This document shows positions 7,790 through 16,855 of a stretch of 64,000 bases of DNA, one piece after another. Position numbers and translations under genes: made by a program. Position 1 is the stretch's first letter; each line of letters starts with the position of its first letter. A model generated the notes under the pieces. That model did no database searches. It was not told where the DNA came from and saw only the letters and a list, made by a program, of their open reading frames with translations. Source of the stretch: Aquisphaera giovannonii (lineage in GTDB: Bacteria; Planctomycetota; Planctomycetia; Isosphaerales; Isosphaeraceae). The DNA lies in the NCBI RefSeq assembly GCF_008087625.1, contig NZ_CP042997.1:8122001-8186000 (forward strand), written 5' to 3'.

Positions 7790-10180
7790 ATGCCGCGGAT
7801 GAAGCCGGCTCACGCCGCGAGCCTGATCGCAGCCTTCGCCTGGGCCGCCGTGCTCGCCTCGCCTCCGAAGGGCCGCGGCGCCGGGCCCGGCTCCGCGCCG
7901 GAGGTCGCGGCCGTCAATCCTTGCGGCGTCCAGCGGGGGTTGCCCTCCGAGGTGGTCGTCAGCGGATCGAGGCTGGCGGGGCGTCCCCGGCTCGTGGCCC
8001 CCTTCCCGTTCCGCGCGGAGGCCCTCGAGCCTTCGCGGAGCGGCCCGGGCAACTGGGCGTTCCGGATCACGGTCGAGGCCGACGCGGCGGTCGGCGCCTA
8101 TCCGGTCCGCGTGCGGACGGACGACGGCCTCTCCGAGCCGTTCCTCTTCGTCGTCGGCCAGGTGCCGCAGTTGGCCGAGCGGGAGGACAACAGCGCGTTC
8201 GAGGCGGCCCAGCCGCTGCCCGCGACCCCGGTGGTGGTGGAAGGCCAGGTCCCCGGCAACGACGTGGACTACTTCCGCTTCGCGGGCAGGAAGGGCCAGG
8301 TGATCGTGCTGGACGCGCAATGCGCGCGGATCGGTTCCGGGATCGATCCGGTGATCCGGCTCACGACGGCGTCGGCCTCGCGTCGGTTCGTGGCCTCCGC
8401 GGACGACACGCCCGGCCTGCTCACCGACGCCCGGCTGATCGCCGAGCTCCCGGAGGACGCCGACTACGTCGTCGAGCTCTCCGACACGCGTTATCAGGGG
8501 GCGAGCCGGCCCTCATACCGGCTGACCGTGGGCGCGGTGCCGATCGCCGACGAGGTCTATCCGCTCGGCGGACGCCGGGGCGAGACGATCGGCCTGGAGC
8601 TCCGCGGGGGCACGCTGGCCCCGGGCGGCCGGAAGATCGCCGCGGCCGAGCTCGCGCCCATGGGGGGAACGCCGTGGTGCATCCCCGGGCTCGGGGCGGC
8701 AGGGCCCGTCGCGTCGGATCGCCGACTGGACCTGGAATCGTTCCGTCCCCTCGTCGCGGGCGACCTGCCGGAGGTCCGCGAGCCGGCCGATGGCGACGCC
8801 CCTCCGATCCGGGCCGCCGCGCCCGTCGTCCTCAACGGCCGCATCGACCCGGCCGGCGACGAGGACCGCTTCGCTATCGCGGCCACGCCCGGGCAGGCGC
8901 TGCACGTCGCCGTGGAGGCCTCGCAGCTCGGCTCGGCGCTCGACGGTGTCCTCCAGGTGCTCCGCCCTGACGGCGGGTCCATCGCGTCCGCCGACGACAC
9001 GGCGGTCAAGGTGCCCGGCCAGCCGGTCGGGAAGGACGAGTTCGCCGTTCCCGATCCGACGCTCGATTTCAACGTCCCGCCCGGCGTCTCCGAGGTGCTG
9101 CTCTCGATCCGCGACCTCAACGACCGCGGCGGGGTCGGATTCCCATACCGGATCGTGGTGACGCCGCTCCTCCCCACCTTCGAGGTCCAGGCAACGGAGC
9201 CCACGGCCGGCATCCCGTCCGGCGGGACGGCCGCATTGCCGGTCAGCATCGCAAGGAGGGGATACCAGGGGCCGATCACGGTGACCGTGGTCGATCCGCC
9301 CGCCGGCCTCACCGTCCGCCCGGGGACCATACCGGCCGGCCAGACTTCGGGCGCCTGCACGGTGTCCGCGGCCGCCGGCGCGGAGATCAAGCCGGTGGTC
9401 CTCAGGCTGGTCGGGCGGGGGCAAGGGCCGGAGGGATCGATCGAGGTCCCCGCCGCCCGAGTGGTCGTCTTCTCCCGGCTGGGGATCCTGCCGACCTGCG
9501 CCGTCGTGCAGCGGGGACTGCCCGCGGCTTCGGTCTTGCCTTCGCCCGTGGTCCTCGACACCCCCTCGGCCCCGGTCGAAATCGTCCAGGGCCAGGGCGT
9601 CTCGATCCCGGTCAGGGCCATCCGCGGCAAGGGCGTGGATGCCGCCCTCGCCATCGGGTCGCTCCCCTTGCCGCCGGGCCTGTCCATCCCCGCCGCGCGT
9701 CTGCCCGAGAAGGCCGACGCGGCGACGGTGCTCGTGAATGCGGGGATCGATGCCGCGCCCGGTCCGGTGACGATCGTCCTCGAGGCGAAGGGCAAGCTTC
9801 CCCCGGGCGAGGAGTCCATCGCCGCCCCGGCCGTCGCCCTGAACGTGGTCCGACCGGCGGAGGTCCTCGTGCAGGCACCGGCCGTCGACTTGAAGGCCGG
9901 AGGCCAGGCCGAGGTCCGGGGCGAAGTCCGGCGACGCGGCACCTTCCGCGAGCCCGTCGTCGTGCGCCTGACGGGCCTCCCCGGCGGCCTGAAGGCCGAA
10001 CCGTCCGCCCCGATCACGGTCGCCCCGGAGGGGCGAGAGTTCCGGTTCAAGATCATCGCCGCCGCGAACGCCACGCCGGGCCCGGCCGCGATCCAGGTCG
10101 CCCCGGCGTACCAGGTCAACAAGAAGGACTACCCCGCGCCGACCTTGCCGGTTACGGTCAAGGTCACGCCCGCCCGTTGA
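7790..10180 (+). CDS. Exported protein with pre-peptidase C-terminal (PPC) domains
   Basis: 796 aa. A signal peptide (residues 4-30, hydrophobic run 'AASLIAAFAWAAVLA') precedes two PPC-like beta-sandwich modules ('NDVDYFRFAGRKGQVIVLDA' near residue 160 and 'DEDRFAIAATPGQALHVAVE' near 365). The rest is Ig-like repeats rich in Gly, Pro and Val. PPC modules are carried by secreted planctomycete proteins and probably bind polymers or other proteins. ATG 7790 has GGGGAG upstream; TTGACA at 7691 could be a -35, but the -10 is weak. The downstream cytochrome-WD40 gene begins 17 nt after the stop, suggesting an operon. Confidence 0.82.
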   Translation: MPRMKPAHAASLIAAFAWAAVLASPPKGRGAGPGSAPEVAAVNPCGVQRGLPSEVVVSGSRLAGRPRLVAPFPFRAEALEPSRSGPGNWAFRITVEADAAVGAYPVRVRTDDGLSEPFLFVVGQVPQLAEREDNSAFEAAQPLPATPVVVEGQVPGNDVDYFRFAGRKGQVIVLDAQCARIGSGIDPVIRLTTASASRRFVASADDTPGLLTDARLIAELPEDADYVVELSDTRYQGASRPSYRLTVGAVPIADEVYPLGGRRGETIGLELRGGTLAPGGRKIAAAELAPMGGTPWCIPGLGAAGPVASDRRLDLESFRPLVAGDLPEVREPADGDAPPIRAAAPVVLNGRIDPAGDEDRFAIAATPGQALHVAVEASQLGSALDGVLQVLRPDGGSIASADDTAVKVPGQPVGKDEFAVPDPTLDFNVPPGVSEVLLSIRDLNDRGGVGFPYRIVVTPLLPTFEVQATEPTAGIPSGGTAALPVSIARRGYQGPITVTVVDPPAGLTVRPGTIPAGQTSGACTVSAAAGAEIKPVVLRLVGRGQGPEGSIEVPAARVVVFSRLGILPTCAVVQRGLPAASVLPSPVVLDTPSAPVEIVQGQGVSIPVRAIRGKGVDAALAIGSLPLPPGLSIPAARLPEKADAATVLVNAGIDAAPGPVTIVLEAKGKLPPGEESIAAPAVALNVVRPAEVLVQAPAVDLKAGGQAEVRGEVRRRGTFREPVVVRLTGLPGGLKAEPSAPITVAPEGREFRFKIIAAANATPGPAAIQVAPAYQVNKKDYPAPTLPVTVKVTPAR

Positions 10181-10197
10181 GCACCAGGGGCCCGCCC

Positions 10198-11631
10198 GTG
10201 ATCCGTCCATCCGCCGCCCGACTCGCCTTCACCACGCTCCTGATCCTCGCCGGCCCCGCCCCGGCCGCGCCGGATGAGCCCCGCCCGCGGGCCCCGGAGA
10301 AGCCGAAGGCGGACGCCCATCCGGGCCCGGGCAAGCCCGTGAGCTTCCTCCGCGACGTGGCGCCGATCCTCGTCCGCGACTGCATCGCCTGCCACAACGC
10401 CAGGAAGTCGGAGGGCAAGTACGCGATGACCACCTTCGCCCAGCTCCTGAAGGGGAGCAAGTCCGGCGATGGCGACGCGATCGTCCCGGGCAAGCCGGAC
10501 GACAGCAACTTCATCGACGTCCTCCTCCCCGACGCCGAGCCGCGCATGCCCTACAAGCTGGACCCGCTCGCGACCGCGGACATCGAGCTCCTCCGGAAGT
10601 GGATCGCGGAGGGGGCGAAGTACGACGGCTCGAGCCCGGGCGAGGACTGGGCCTTCGTCCTGCACAAGACCCGGGCGGTCACGGTCCCGGAGTCCTATCC
10701 CGCGGCGGTCCCGGTCACCGCCCTGGCCTTCTCGCCCGACGGCGCCCGGATCGCGACGTCCGGCTATCATGAGATGATTTTCTGGAACGTTGCCGACGGC
10801 ACGATCGCCCGGAGGGTCGCCGGCCTGCCCGAGCGGACGCAGACCATCGCGATCAGCCCGGACGGCAAGCGGCTCGCCACGGCCGGTGGCGACCCGGGGC
10901 AATACGGCATCGTCCGCCTCTGGGACGTCGAGGCGGCGGGCGGGCTGAGGCCGGCCCGCGACCTGGCGGAGGGGTCGGACGTGGTCTTCGCCGCGGCGTT
11001 CTCGCCCGACGGCAAGGCCCTCGCGACCGCCGGCGCCGACCGCGTGGTGCGCGTGTACGAGGTCGAGTCGGGCAAGCCGCTGGTGCAGTCGGAGGACCAC
11101 GCCGACTGGATCTTCGACGTCGCCTTCTCGCCCGACGGCAAGCAGCTCGCGACGGCCAGCCGGGACAAGACGGCCAAGGTGCTCCAGGTCGCCACGAAGG
11201 AGTCGCTCGCCACCTTCCCCGGCCACACCGTGCCCGTCTACGCCGCCGCGTTCCTGCCGGACGGCAAGACCGTGGTCTCGGCCGGCGAGGACAACGCGAT
11301 CCGCGCCTGGACCGTCGGCGACGAGGCCAAGCAGGTCCGCCAGTTCGGCGGCTTCGGCGGGGCCGTGTTCCGGCTCCGCCTCTCGCCCGACGGCAAGACC
11401 CTGGCCGCCTGCTCCGCGGACAAGACCGTCCGCACCTTCAAGGCCGATACCGGCGCCCCGTTGCAGACCCTGAAGGGCCACGCCGACTGGGTCTACTCGG
11501 TCGCCTTCTCTCCCGACGGCAAGACGCTCGCCTCCGGGAGCTGGGACGGCGAGGTCCGCCTCTGGAACCTGGCGGACGGCAAGCCCGTTCGGACCATCCT
11601 CGCGGCCCCGGGGTTCAAGCGGGCGAAGTGA
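10198..11631 (+). CDS. Cytochrome c-like (PSCyt1) and WD40 repeat protein
   Basis: 477 aa. Signal peptide (1-24), then a planctomycete-type cytochrome domain with 'CIACH' (Cys62, Cys65, His66), then six to seven WD40 blades (about 165-475) each with an 'FSPDGK' or close motif. It is likely periplasmic, with the propeller as a protein-interaction platform. GTG 10198 was chosen over TTG 10177 because AGGGG lies 7 nt upstream and it opens directly into the signal peptide. It follows the PPC-domain gene and converges on a DUF1501 gene only 19 nt away, a family frequently linked to such cytochromes. Confidence 0.88.
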   Translation: MIRPSAARLAFTTLLILAGPAPAAPDEPRPRAPEKPKADAHPGPGKPVSFLRDVAPILVRDCIACHNARKSEGKYAMTTFAQLLKGSKSGDGDAIVPGKPDDSNFIDVLLPDAEPRMPYKLDPLATADIELLRKWIAEGAKYDGSSPGEDWAFVLHKTRAVTVPESYPAAVPVTALAFSPDGARIATSGYHEMIFWNVADGTIARRVAGLPERTQTIAISPDGKRLATAGGDPGQYGIVRLWDVEAAGGLRPARDLAEGSDVVFAAAFSPDGKALATAGADRVVRVYEVESGKPLVQSEDHADWIFDVAFSPDGKQLATASRDKTAKVLQVATKESLATFPGHTVPVYAAAFLPDGKTVVSAGEDNAIRAWTVGDEAKQVRQFGGFGGAVFRLRLSPDGKTLAACSADKTVRTFKADTGAPLQTLKGHADWVYSVAFSPDGKTLASGSWDGEVRLWNLADGKPVRTILAAPGFKRAK

Positions 11632-11650
11632 GGCAAGGCCCGCCGGTCGT

Positions 11651-12967
11651 TCAGCCGAGCAGCTCCCGGATCGGCTCCGCGTCCCCGGCCGGCCGGTAGG
11701 GCTCCCCCGAGGGTCCCCGGAGGTAGGCATCCCGCCTCAGTCCGAGGCCGTGACACATCGTCGCCCGCAGTTCCTGCGGCGTGACCGGCCTGTCGGCGGG
11801 GGCCGCGGCGTGCGCATCGCTGGCGCCCAGGACGGCCCCCCCTCGGATGCCGCCGCCGGCGAGCAAGGCACTCCAGACGCCCGGCCAGTGGTCCCGCCCG
11901 CCCGCCTCGTTCAGGCGAGGCGTCCGCCCGAATTCGCCGGTCGCGACGACCATCGTGGTCTCGAGGAGCCCGCGGCTCCCCAGGTCATCGAGGAGCGTCG
12001 AGAGGGCCCGGTCGAGCCTCGGCAGCAGCTCACGCGCGTAGTCGTCCAGCGTGCTGAAGGGCGAGGCCCCGTGGCAGTCCCAGGTCGTCCGGTCGAAGAC
12101 CGTGTCGAACATGTTGACCGTCACGAGCCGGGCCCCGCCCTCCACGAGGCGGCGGGCGAGGAGGCAGCCCTGGCCGAATGTGTCGCGGCCGTAGGCGTCG
12201 CGCAGCCGTTCCGGCTCCCGGCGCAGGTCGAACGCATTCCTCGCGGGGGCGTCGAGCCGGGCCGGGGCGTCGAGGGGGAGGGGCCCGGACGAGGGGCCCA
12301 GGCGCGATCCCATCGCGATCAGCGACCGCCCGGCCCGGCGCAGGGCCGCGGCCGGGTCGTACGAGGCCGAGGCCGGGTCGGCGTCGAGGCGGAACGGTTC
12401 GAGGTGCTCGCCGAGCCATCCGGCCCCCTGGCCGCGGGAGATCCTCACGCCCGTGTTCCCGATCGGGGAGGGGACGATCAGGGACGGCGGAAGGCCCCCG
12501 CGCGACCCGAGCACCTGGGCGGTCGCGGAGCCCAGGTTCGGGGCCTCCGGGCCGCCCTTCACGAAGAGCCGGCCGGCCTGGAGGAGTTGCAGCCCGGTCT
12601 CGTGGATGGGCGCGGCGTCGTGGTGCATCGAGCGGACGAGCGCCACGCGATCCATCCGCGCCGCGAGGCGCGGCAGGTGCTCGCTGATCCGAAGGCCGGG
12701 GACCCGCGTGGGGATCGTGTCGAAGGGGCCGCGGACCTCCGCCGGGGCGTCCGGCTTCGGGTCCCAGGTCTCGAGCTGGCTGGGCCCGCCCACGAGCAGC
12801 AGGAGGATGACCGCACCGGGGGGATCGCCGCCGGTCGAAGGCCTCCGCATCGGCGACTCCGTCGACATGAGCCCCATCGTGCCCACGCCGACGCTCCCCG
12901 CGCGGAGGAAGTCTCGACGGCTGAGCGCGGAAGGCGTCCTCGCGGTCCCCTGGCCGATCGTGATCAT
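11651..12967 (-). CDS. DUF1501 family protein (Tat-exported)
   Basis: 438 aa. The Tat-type leader 'SRRDFLRAG' at residues 15-23 precedes the DUF1501 core ('LLLVGGPSQLETWDP', 'GEFGRTPRLNE', 'GRDHWPGVWSALLAGGG'). It is the second DUF1501 protein in the window and is clearly diverged from the one at 2492-3736. There is no DUF1549 partner on the same strand here; the nearest cytochrome-domain gene is the convergent cyt-WD40. ATG 12967 places the leader correctly; an upstream in-frame ATG at 12991 is less likely. Confidence 0.87.
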   Translation of the reverse strand: MITIGQGTARTPSALSRRDFLRAGSVGVGTMGLMSTESPMRRPSTGGDPPGAVILLLLVGGPSQLETWDPKPDAPAEVRGPFDTIPTRVPGLRISEHLPRLAARMDRVALVRSMHHDAAPIHETGLQLLQAGRLFVKGGPEAPNLGSATAQVLGSRGGLPPSLIVPSPIGNTGVRISRGQGAGWLGEHLEPFRLDADPASASYDPAAALRRAGRSLIAMGSRLGPSSGPLPLDAPARLDAPARNAFDLRREPERLRDAYGRDTFGQGCLLARRLVEGGARLVTVNMFDTVFDRTTWDCHGASPFSTLDDYARELLPRLDRALSTLLDDLGSRGLLETTMVVATGEFGRTPRLNEAGGRDHWPGVWSALLAGGGIRGGAVLGASDAHAAAPADRPVTPQELRATMCHGLGLRRDAYLRGPSGEPYRPAGDAEPIRELLG

Positions 12968-13298
12968 GCGACTGCGTCCCCCACCTGGCACGCCCGGTAT
13001 GCGGTCCGGCTGGCTCGCCGGCGAACGTGGATCAGGTTACAGGCTCCGCGTCCGCGGCGACAGGGGAGAGCCGCTTTTCGATCGCCCGTGGCGCTCGCCG
13101 CCCCGGGGCACGCCCGAGGGGAGGGTCGGCCGTGGCGATCGCGACGGTCGTCCGGGATCGAACGGCCCTACCAGGCCCGCTGGAAAGGCCCCGGCGGATG
13201 ATTTCACAGGATCGCGCGGGAGTTCCGATAAACCAAGAGTGGCGTCCGCGGAGGATCCGGGGGCGGGCATCGGCGGCCGCGGGCCGGGAGGAGGAGAG
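12968..13298. other. Divergent intergenic region, no gene seen
   Basis: 331 nt between the divergent DUF1501 and TolC-like genes. It must hold both promoters, but I see no convincing -35/-10 pair. A GGGAGGAGGAG Shine-Dalgarno block sits at its right end for the TolC-like gene. Confidence 0.5.
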
Positions 13299-14900
13299 GT
13301 GGAAAGCCGCCTGCGAGCGGGAGTCCTGGCGATGCCGATCGTCGCCGGCCTGTTCTGGACCTCGGCCTCGGCCCGCGGCCAGCAGCCGACGGTCGAGACG
13401 CCCCAGATCCAGGGCGCGACCGCGAACCCCGGGAGTAGCCAGTCCCGGCTCGGCCCGGCGCCCGGGGGGGGGGACATGATCCTCGGCTCCCAGCCGGGCC
13501 GCGACGACCTCCTCTTGGGCCGCGCCGGGCCGGCCAGCCCGCGCGTCCCCACGTCGATCGCGACGCCCGGGCAGGGCGATCAGGTCCGCCGCCCGCCGCC
13601 GATCAGCGTGCCGGAGCCGCTCCCGGTGCCCCGGGCCCCCCTCTACGGCACCCTCGCCCTCCCGTCGGGTGAGGAGTCCGAGGGGCCCGCGAACGGCCTC
13701 ACCCTCGACCAGGCGATCGACCTGCTCGTCCGCCGCAACTACGACCTCCGATCCAAGGCGATGGAGATCCCCCAGGCCCGGGCCGACGTCCTGACCGCCA
13801 GCCTGCGGGCCAACCCGATCTTCTACGCCGACTCCCAGCTCATCCCCTACGGCAGTTATTCCGAACGCCGGCCCGGCGGCCCGACGCAGTATGACGTGAA
13901 CATTTCGCATCCGATCGACTTCTCCCGCAAGCGGCGGGCGCGCGTCGACTACGCCACGCGTGCCATGCGGGTGACCGAGGCGCAGTACCAGGACGCCGTG
14001 CGGATCGAGATCAACAACCTCTACACCGCCTTCCTCGACGTCCTCGCCGCCCGCCAGACCCTCCGGTTCGCGAGGGCGAGCGAGGCCGGATCGCGGGTCC
14101 TGGCCGAGAAGACGCAGCTCCTCTACGAGCGGGACATCGCCTCGCGGGCGGACGTGGGGGAGGTCAGGTCCCAGGGCCAGGTCGCCCAGGTCGGCGTCCT
14201 GGACTCCGAGGAGAATCTCCGCAAGGCGAACCGCGTGCTCGGGATGATGCTGGGCATGGAAGCCGAGGAGGCCGAGGCGCTGGAGGTCAGGGGGAGCATC
14301 GAGGACCGCGGCCCTCCTCCGCCGCCCGTCGACGAGCTGATCCGGGCGGCGGTGCAATGCCGCCCGGACGTCGTCTCGTATCGGCTGGGGGTGCTGACCG
14401 CCGAGTCCGGCGTGCGGCTCTCGATGGCCAACCGATATCAGGATGCCTACCTGCTCTACCAGCCCTACACCTACCAGAACAACGCCCCGCTCGGCGGCAA
14501 GAGCGCGACGTCCTGGGCCATCGGCCTCACCGTCCCGCTGCCGGTCTACAACCGCAATCAGGGCAATATCGAGCGGGCCCGACAGAACGTCACGCAATCC
14601 CGGATCGAGCTGGAGGGGATCGAGAAGCGTGTGGTGGCGGAGGTGAAGCAGGCGGCTCGGGAGTACGAGGTGAGCGGCCAGATCGTTGACAGGATACGCG
14701 CCCAGGTGCTGCCGACGTCCCAGGCCTCCCTGAATGACCGCCTGCGGCTCTTCCAGGGGGGGGAGGCGAACGCCGTATCCTACCTCCAGGCCCAGCGGAC
14801 GTACAACGACACGGTCAAGGCCTACCTGGACACCGTCGTCCGGCATCGCCGCAGCATGCTCGGCCTGAACACGGCCGTGGGCCAGCGGATCCTCCCGTGA
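13299..14900 (+). CDS. TolC/CzcC-like outer membrane efflux protein
   Basis: 533 aa. A signal peptide ends near 'SASARGQ' (residue 25), then a low-complexity Pro/Gly linker to about residue 130, then two OEP repeats ('LTLDQAIDLLVRRNYDLR', 'ANPIFYADSQL', later 'VPLPVYNRNQGNIERARQNV'), the arrangement of outer-membrane efflux channels with coiled-coil barrel. It would form the outer-membrane duct of an RND or MFP exporter. No inner-membrane pump or fusion protein is next to it, so it is an orphan copy. GTG 13299 directly follows a strong GGAGGAG; ATG 13332 would remove half of the signal peptide. Confidence 0.87.
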   Translation: MESRLRAGVLAMPIVAGLFWTSASARGQQPTVETPQIQGATANPGSSQSRLGPAPGGGDMILGSQPGRDDLLLGRAGPASPRVPTSIATPGQGDQVRRPPPISVPEPLPVPRAPLYGTLALPSGEESEGPANGLTLDQAIDLLVRRNYDLRSKAMEIPQARADVLTASLRANPIFYADSQLIPYGSYSERRPGGPTQYDVNISHPIDFSRKRRARVDYATRAMRVTEAQYQDAVRIEINNLYTAFLDVLAARQTLRFARASEAGSRVLAEKTQLLYERDIASRADVGEVRSQGQVAQVGVLDSEENLRKANRVLGMMLGMEAEEAEALEVRGSIEDRGPPPPPVDELIRAAVQCRPDVVSYRLGVLTAESGVRLSMANRYQDAYLLYQPYTYQNNAPLGGKSATSWAIGLTVPLPVYNRNQGNIERARQNVTQSRIELEGIEKRVVAEVKQAAREYEVSGQIVDRIRAQVLPTSQASLNDRLRLFQGGEANAVSYLQAQRTYNDTVKAYLDTVVRHRRSMLGLNTAVGQRILP

Positions 14901-14960
14901 CCGGTGGATCGGCGGGCCCCGTCCGTCCGTCCTTCGTCCCACGCCTTCGCGGGCATTCGA

Positions 14961-14983
14961 GGCCCCGGGTCGTTCCCCGGGCC
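14961..14983. terminator. Hairpin between convergent genes
   Basis: GGCCCCGGG and CCCCGGGCC form a 9-bp stem with one mismatch and a 5-nt loop, located between the stops of the TolC-like gene (+) and the ArsR gene (-). There is no T tract, so it would be a bidirectional, intrinsic-like or stalling structure. Confidence 0.45.
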
Positions 14984-15002
14984 CGGCAACCGCGGGGCGT
15001 GA

Positions 15003-15359
15003 TCAGCCGATCAGGTTCTTGACGACCCGGGCGAGGTCCGCGCCGGTCTCCGTCAGGCTGTAGAAATTGTTCTTGCCCTGGCGGCGCGGGGCGATGATGT
15101 TGCCGTGGCGGAGCAGGGCCAGGTGGTGGCTGACCGCGGGCTGGCTCTGGCTCAGCTGCTCGCAGAGGGCGCCCACGTGCCGCTCGCCCTCGGAGAGGAT
15201 CAGGATCACCTGCAGCCGCGTCGGGTCGCTGACGTGCTTCAGCAGGATCGAGGCCCGCTTGGCCTGCTGGAAGCGCTGGTCGGCCACCTTCGCGCTGCGG
15301 CTCTTGGGGGGGGACGGACGGGTCGCGACGGCCGTACGGGTGCTCGCCTTCACTGCCAT
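15003..15359 (-). CDS. ArsR-family winged-helix transcriptional regulator
   Basis: 118 aa. The N-terminus is basic and low-complexity (1-25); residues 35-115 form an ArsR winged helix ('SDPTRLQVILILSEGERHVGAL', recognition helix 'SQPAVSHHLALLRH', wing 'IAPRRQGKNNFYSLT'). The usual ELCVCD metal-binding motif in helix 3 is replaced by 'CEQLSQSQP', leaving one Cys, so metal sensing is uncertain. ATG 15359 fits the family length. It is followed upstream by a 436-nt non-coding region and, across it on the same strand, the CusF-SCO1 copper gene, so a copper or redox link is possible but unproven. Confidence 0.85.
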   Translation of the reverse strand: MAVKASTRTAVATRPSPPKSRSAKVADQRFQQAKRASILLKHVSDPTRLQVILILSEGERHVGALCEQLSQSQPAVSHHLALLRHGNIIAPRRQGKNNFYSLTETGADLARVVKNLIG

Positions 15360-15795
15360 GGTTGCTGCTCCTGATTCTTGAAAATGTAACTTTTTGGTCC
15401 GCCGCCGTTGGCGTCTTCGTCTCGGCCCGTCGCCGGTCCCCACGCCCCTCCCCCGCCCCGGCCGGCCGCCCACGCCCAGGACGGCTCCGGCCCAGGAGAG
15501 AACATGCACTCAATCATCAATACAACCGGGAGAGCGTGAACAACCGTGATCCAACAACGAGACGCTCACGAGATTGCGCGAACGTATCTCAACGTGGGTG
15601 GTTGTGGACATCTTATGACGACTCTAACGAATGTCAACCACGATCCGCAATCATTAAAATCTTGGATTTGTGAATTCGTTTCGGGCGCCCCGGCCGGCCC
15701 CGCGGGAGTCGCCCGGGTCGCGCACGCAAGATAAGATTTGATCAGGACTTGCGCGGCATGCAGGGGAGGCGTGCCGGCGCCCGGTCGCGGGCCGG
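15360..15795. other. Non-coding region with AT-rich stretch
   Basis: 436 nt between the ArsR gene (starting at 15359, minus) and the 3' end of the SCO1-like gene. The part at about 15505-15675 is markedly less GC-rich than its surroundings and contains no ORF with planctomycete codon bias. It should hold the arsR promoter, but I could not find a clear palindromic operator. Confidence 0.5.
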
Positions 15796-16776
15796 TCAGC
15801 CGCCGGGCCGGGCGAGGGCCGACTGCACGGTCTTCAGCAGGTCGGCAGATGACCATCTGTTACTCTGCGTGCCGACCTCCAGGCGGGCCAGCCGGCCGCC
15901 CGGGTCGATGACCGCCGTGCAAAGGTTGTGGATTATTTCACCCTTGCCGGGGCCGTAGACCAGGCCCAGGGGGCCGGCGACGCCGGCGAGCTGGTCGTGC
16001 GAGGCGACGCAGAAGGTCCACAGGGGCGGCGTCGCCCCCCGGGAACGGGCATGCCGGGCCAGGACTTCCGGCGTGTCGTGCTCCGGGTCGAATGACACGG
16101 AAAGCAGCCGGACCGACTCCGCGCGGCGCGGCGACGTGGCGATGGCCGCGGCCAGGTCCGCGAACTTGCGGTCCATGTAGGGGCAGAAGTCCGGGAGCGG
16201 GCAGCGGGTGTAGATGAAGGTCAGGACCACGACCTTCCCGCGCAAGTCCGAGAGCCGGAATGCCCGGCCGTCCTGCCCGGTCATCGCGAAGTCGGGCACG
16301 ACCTCCCCCGGCTGCAGCCGCTTCGGGGCCTGCCGGAGGGCCGGCGTCCCGCCGGAGAGGTCCAGCACCAGCGAGGCCGCGGGGGCGGGCCTCGTCACGG
16401 CCAGGTCCAGGAGCTGGTAGTCCTTGACCTGGCCCGCCTCCCGCTCCACCCTCAGCTTCGCCTCCACCTCGTCCCCGACCTGCACGTCCTCCAGGGCCGA
16501 GGCGTCGTCCACGCGGAAGGGCATCGTCATCGCCCCCATGAAGCCGGGGATCTCCTCGTGCCGGATCGTCACCTCCTTCGCCCCCCGGTCCACCGCCTTG
16601 ACCTGGCCGACGAGCCTGTATTCCTGGACACCGGGCGCGTCTCCCCCCTTCGCGGCCGGGGCCGGCGCGGCCCCGGGGCCCGGCCGCCCCGAGCAGCCGG
16701 CGGGGCCGCACGGCAAGGCGGCGGCGATCAGCGCGATGGGCAGCATGCGGCGCCCGTTCATCCCGGTCGTTTTCAT
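15796..16776 (-). CDS. CusF-SCO1 fusion: copper-binding/electron transport assembly lipoprotein
   Basis: 326 aa. Lipoprotein-type leader (Cys28 after 'GPAG'), a CusF-like copper-binding domain (about 52-125; Met80, Met83 and Met85 in 'GFMGAMTMPF'), then an SCO1/SenC thioredoxin-fold domain (about 150-325) with Cys192, Cys198 and His283. SCO proteins deliver copper to cytochrome oxidase or act as thiol oxidoreductases. The cysteines are spaced CX5C ('CPLPDFC') rather than the classical CX3C. ATG 16776 gives the leader. It shares its strand with the upstream creatininase-like gene, 79 nt away. Confidence 0.88.
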   Translation of the reverse strand: MKTTGMNGRRMLPIALIAAALPCGPAGCSGRPGPGAAPAPAAKGGDAPGVQEYRLVGQVKAVDRGAKEVTIRHEEIPGFMGAMTMPFRVDDASALEDVQVGDEVEAKLRVEREAGQVKDYQLLDLAVTRPAPAASLVLDLSGGTPALRQAPKRLQPGEVVPDFAMTGQDGRAFRLSDLRGKVVVLTFIYTRCPLPDFCPYMDRKFADLAAAIATSPRRAESVRLLSVSFDPEHDTPEVLARHARSRGATPPLWTFCVASHDQLAGVAGPLGLVYGPGKGEIIHNLCTAVIDPGGRLARLEVGTQSNRWSSADLLKTVQSALARPGG

Positions 16777-16855
16777 CTGTGTCGTCCCGACGATCCCATG
16801 ACCGGGACCGATCATCCCACAATCATCCTTTGGGAGGAATAGGGGCCGAGCGTCG

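Noticed and set aside
10680-11600. Tandem DNA repeat or CRISPR-like array in the cytochrome-WD40 gene
   Set aside because: The periodicity comes from WD40 blades ('FSPDGK'), about 120 nt with diverged sequence, not from identical repeats and spacers.
13299-14900. Complete RND efflux operon around the TolC-like gene
   Set aside because: No membrane-fusion or RND pump gene lies on either side; only the outer-membrane component is present.
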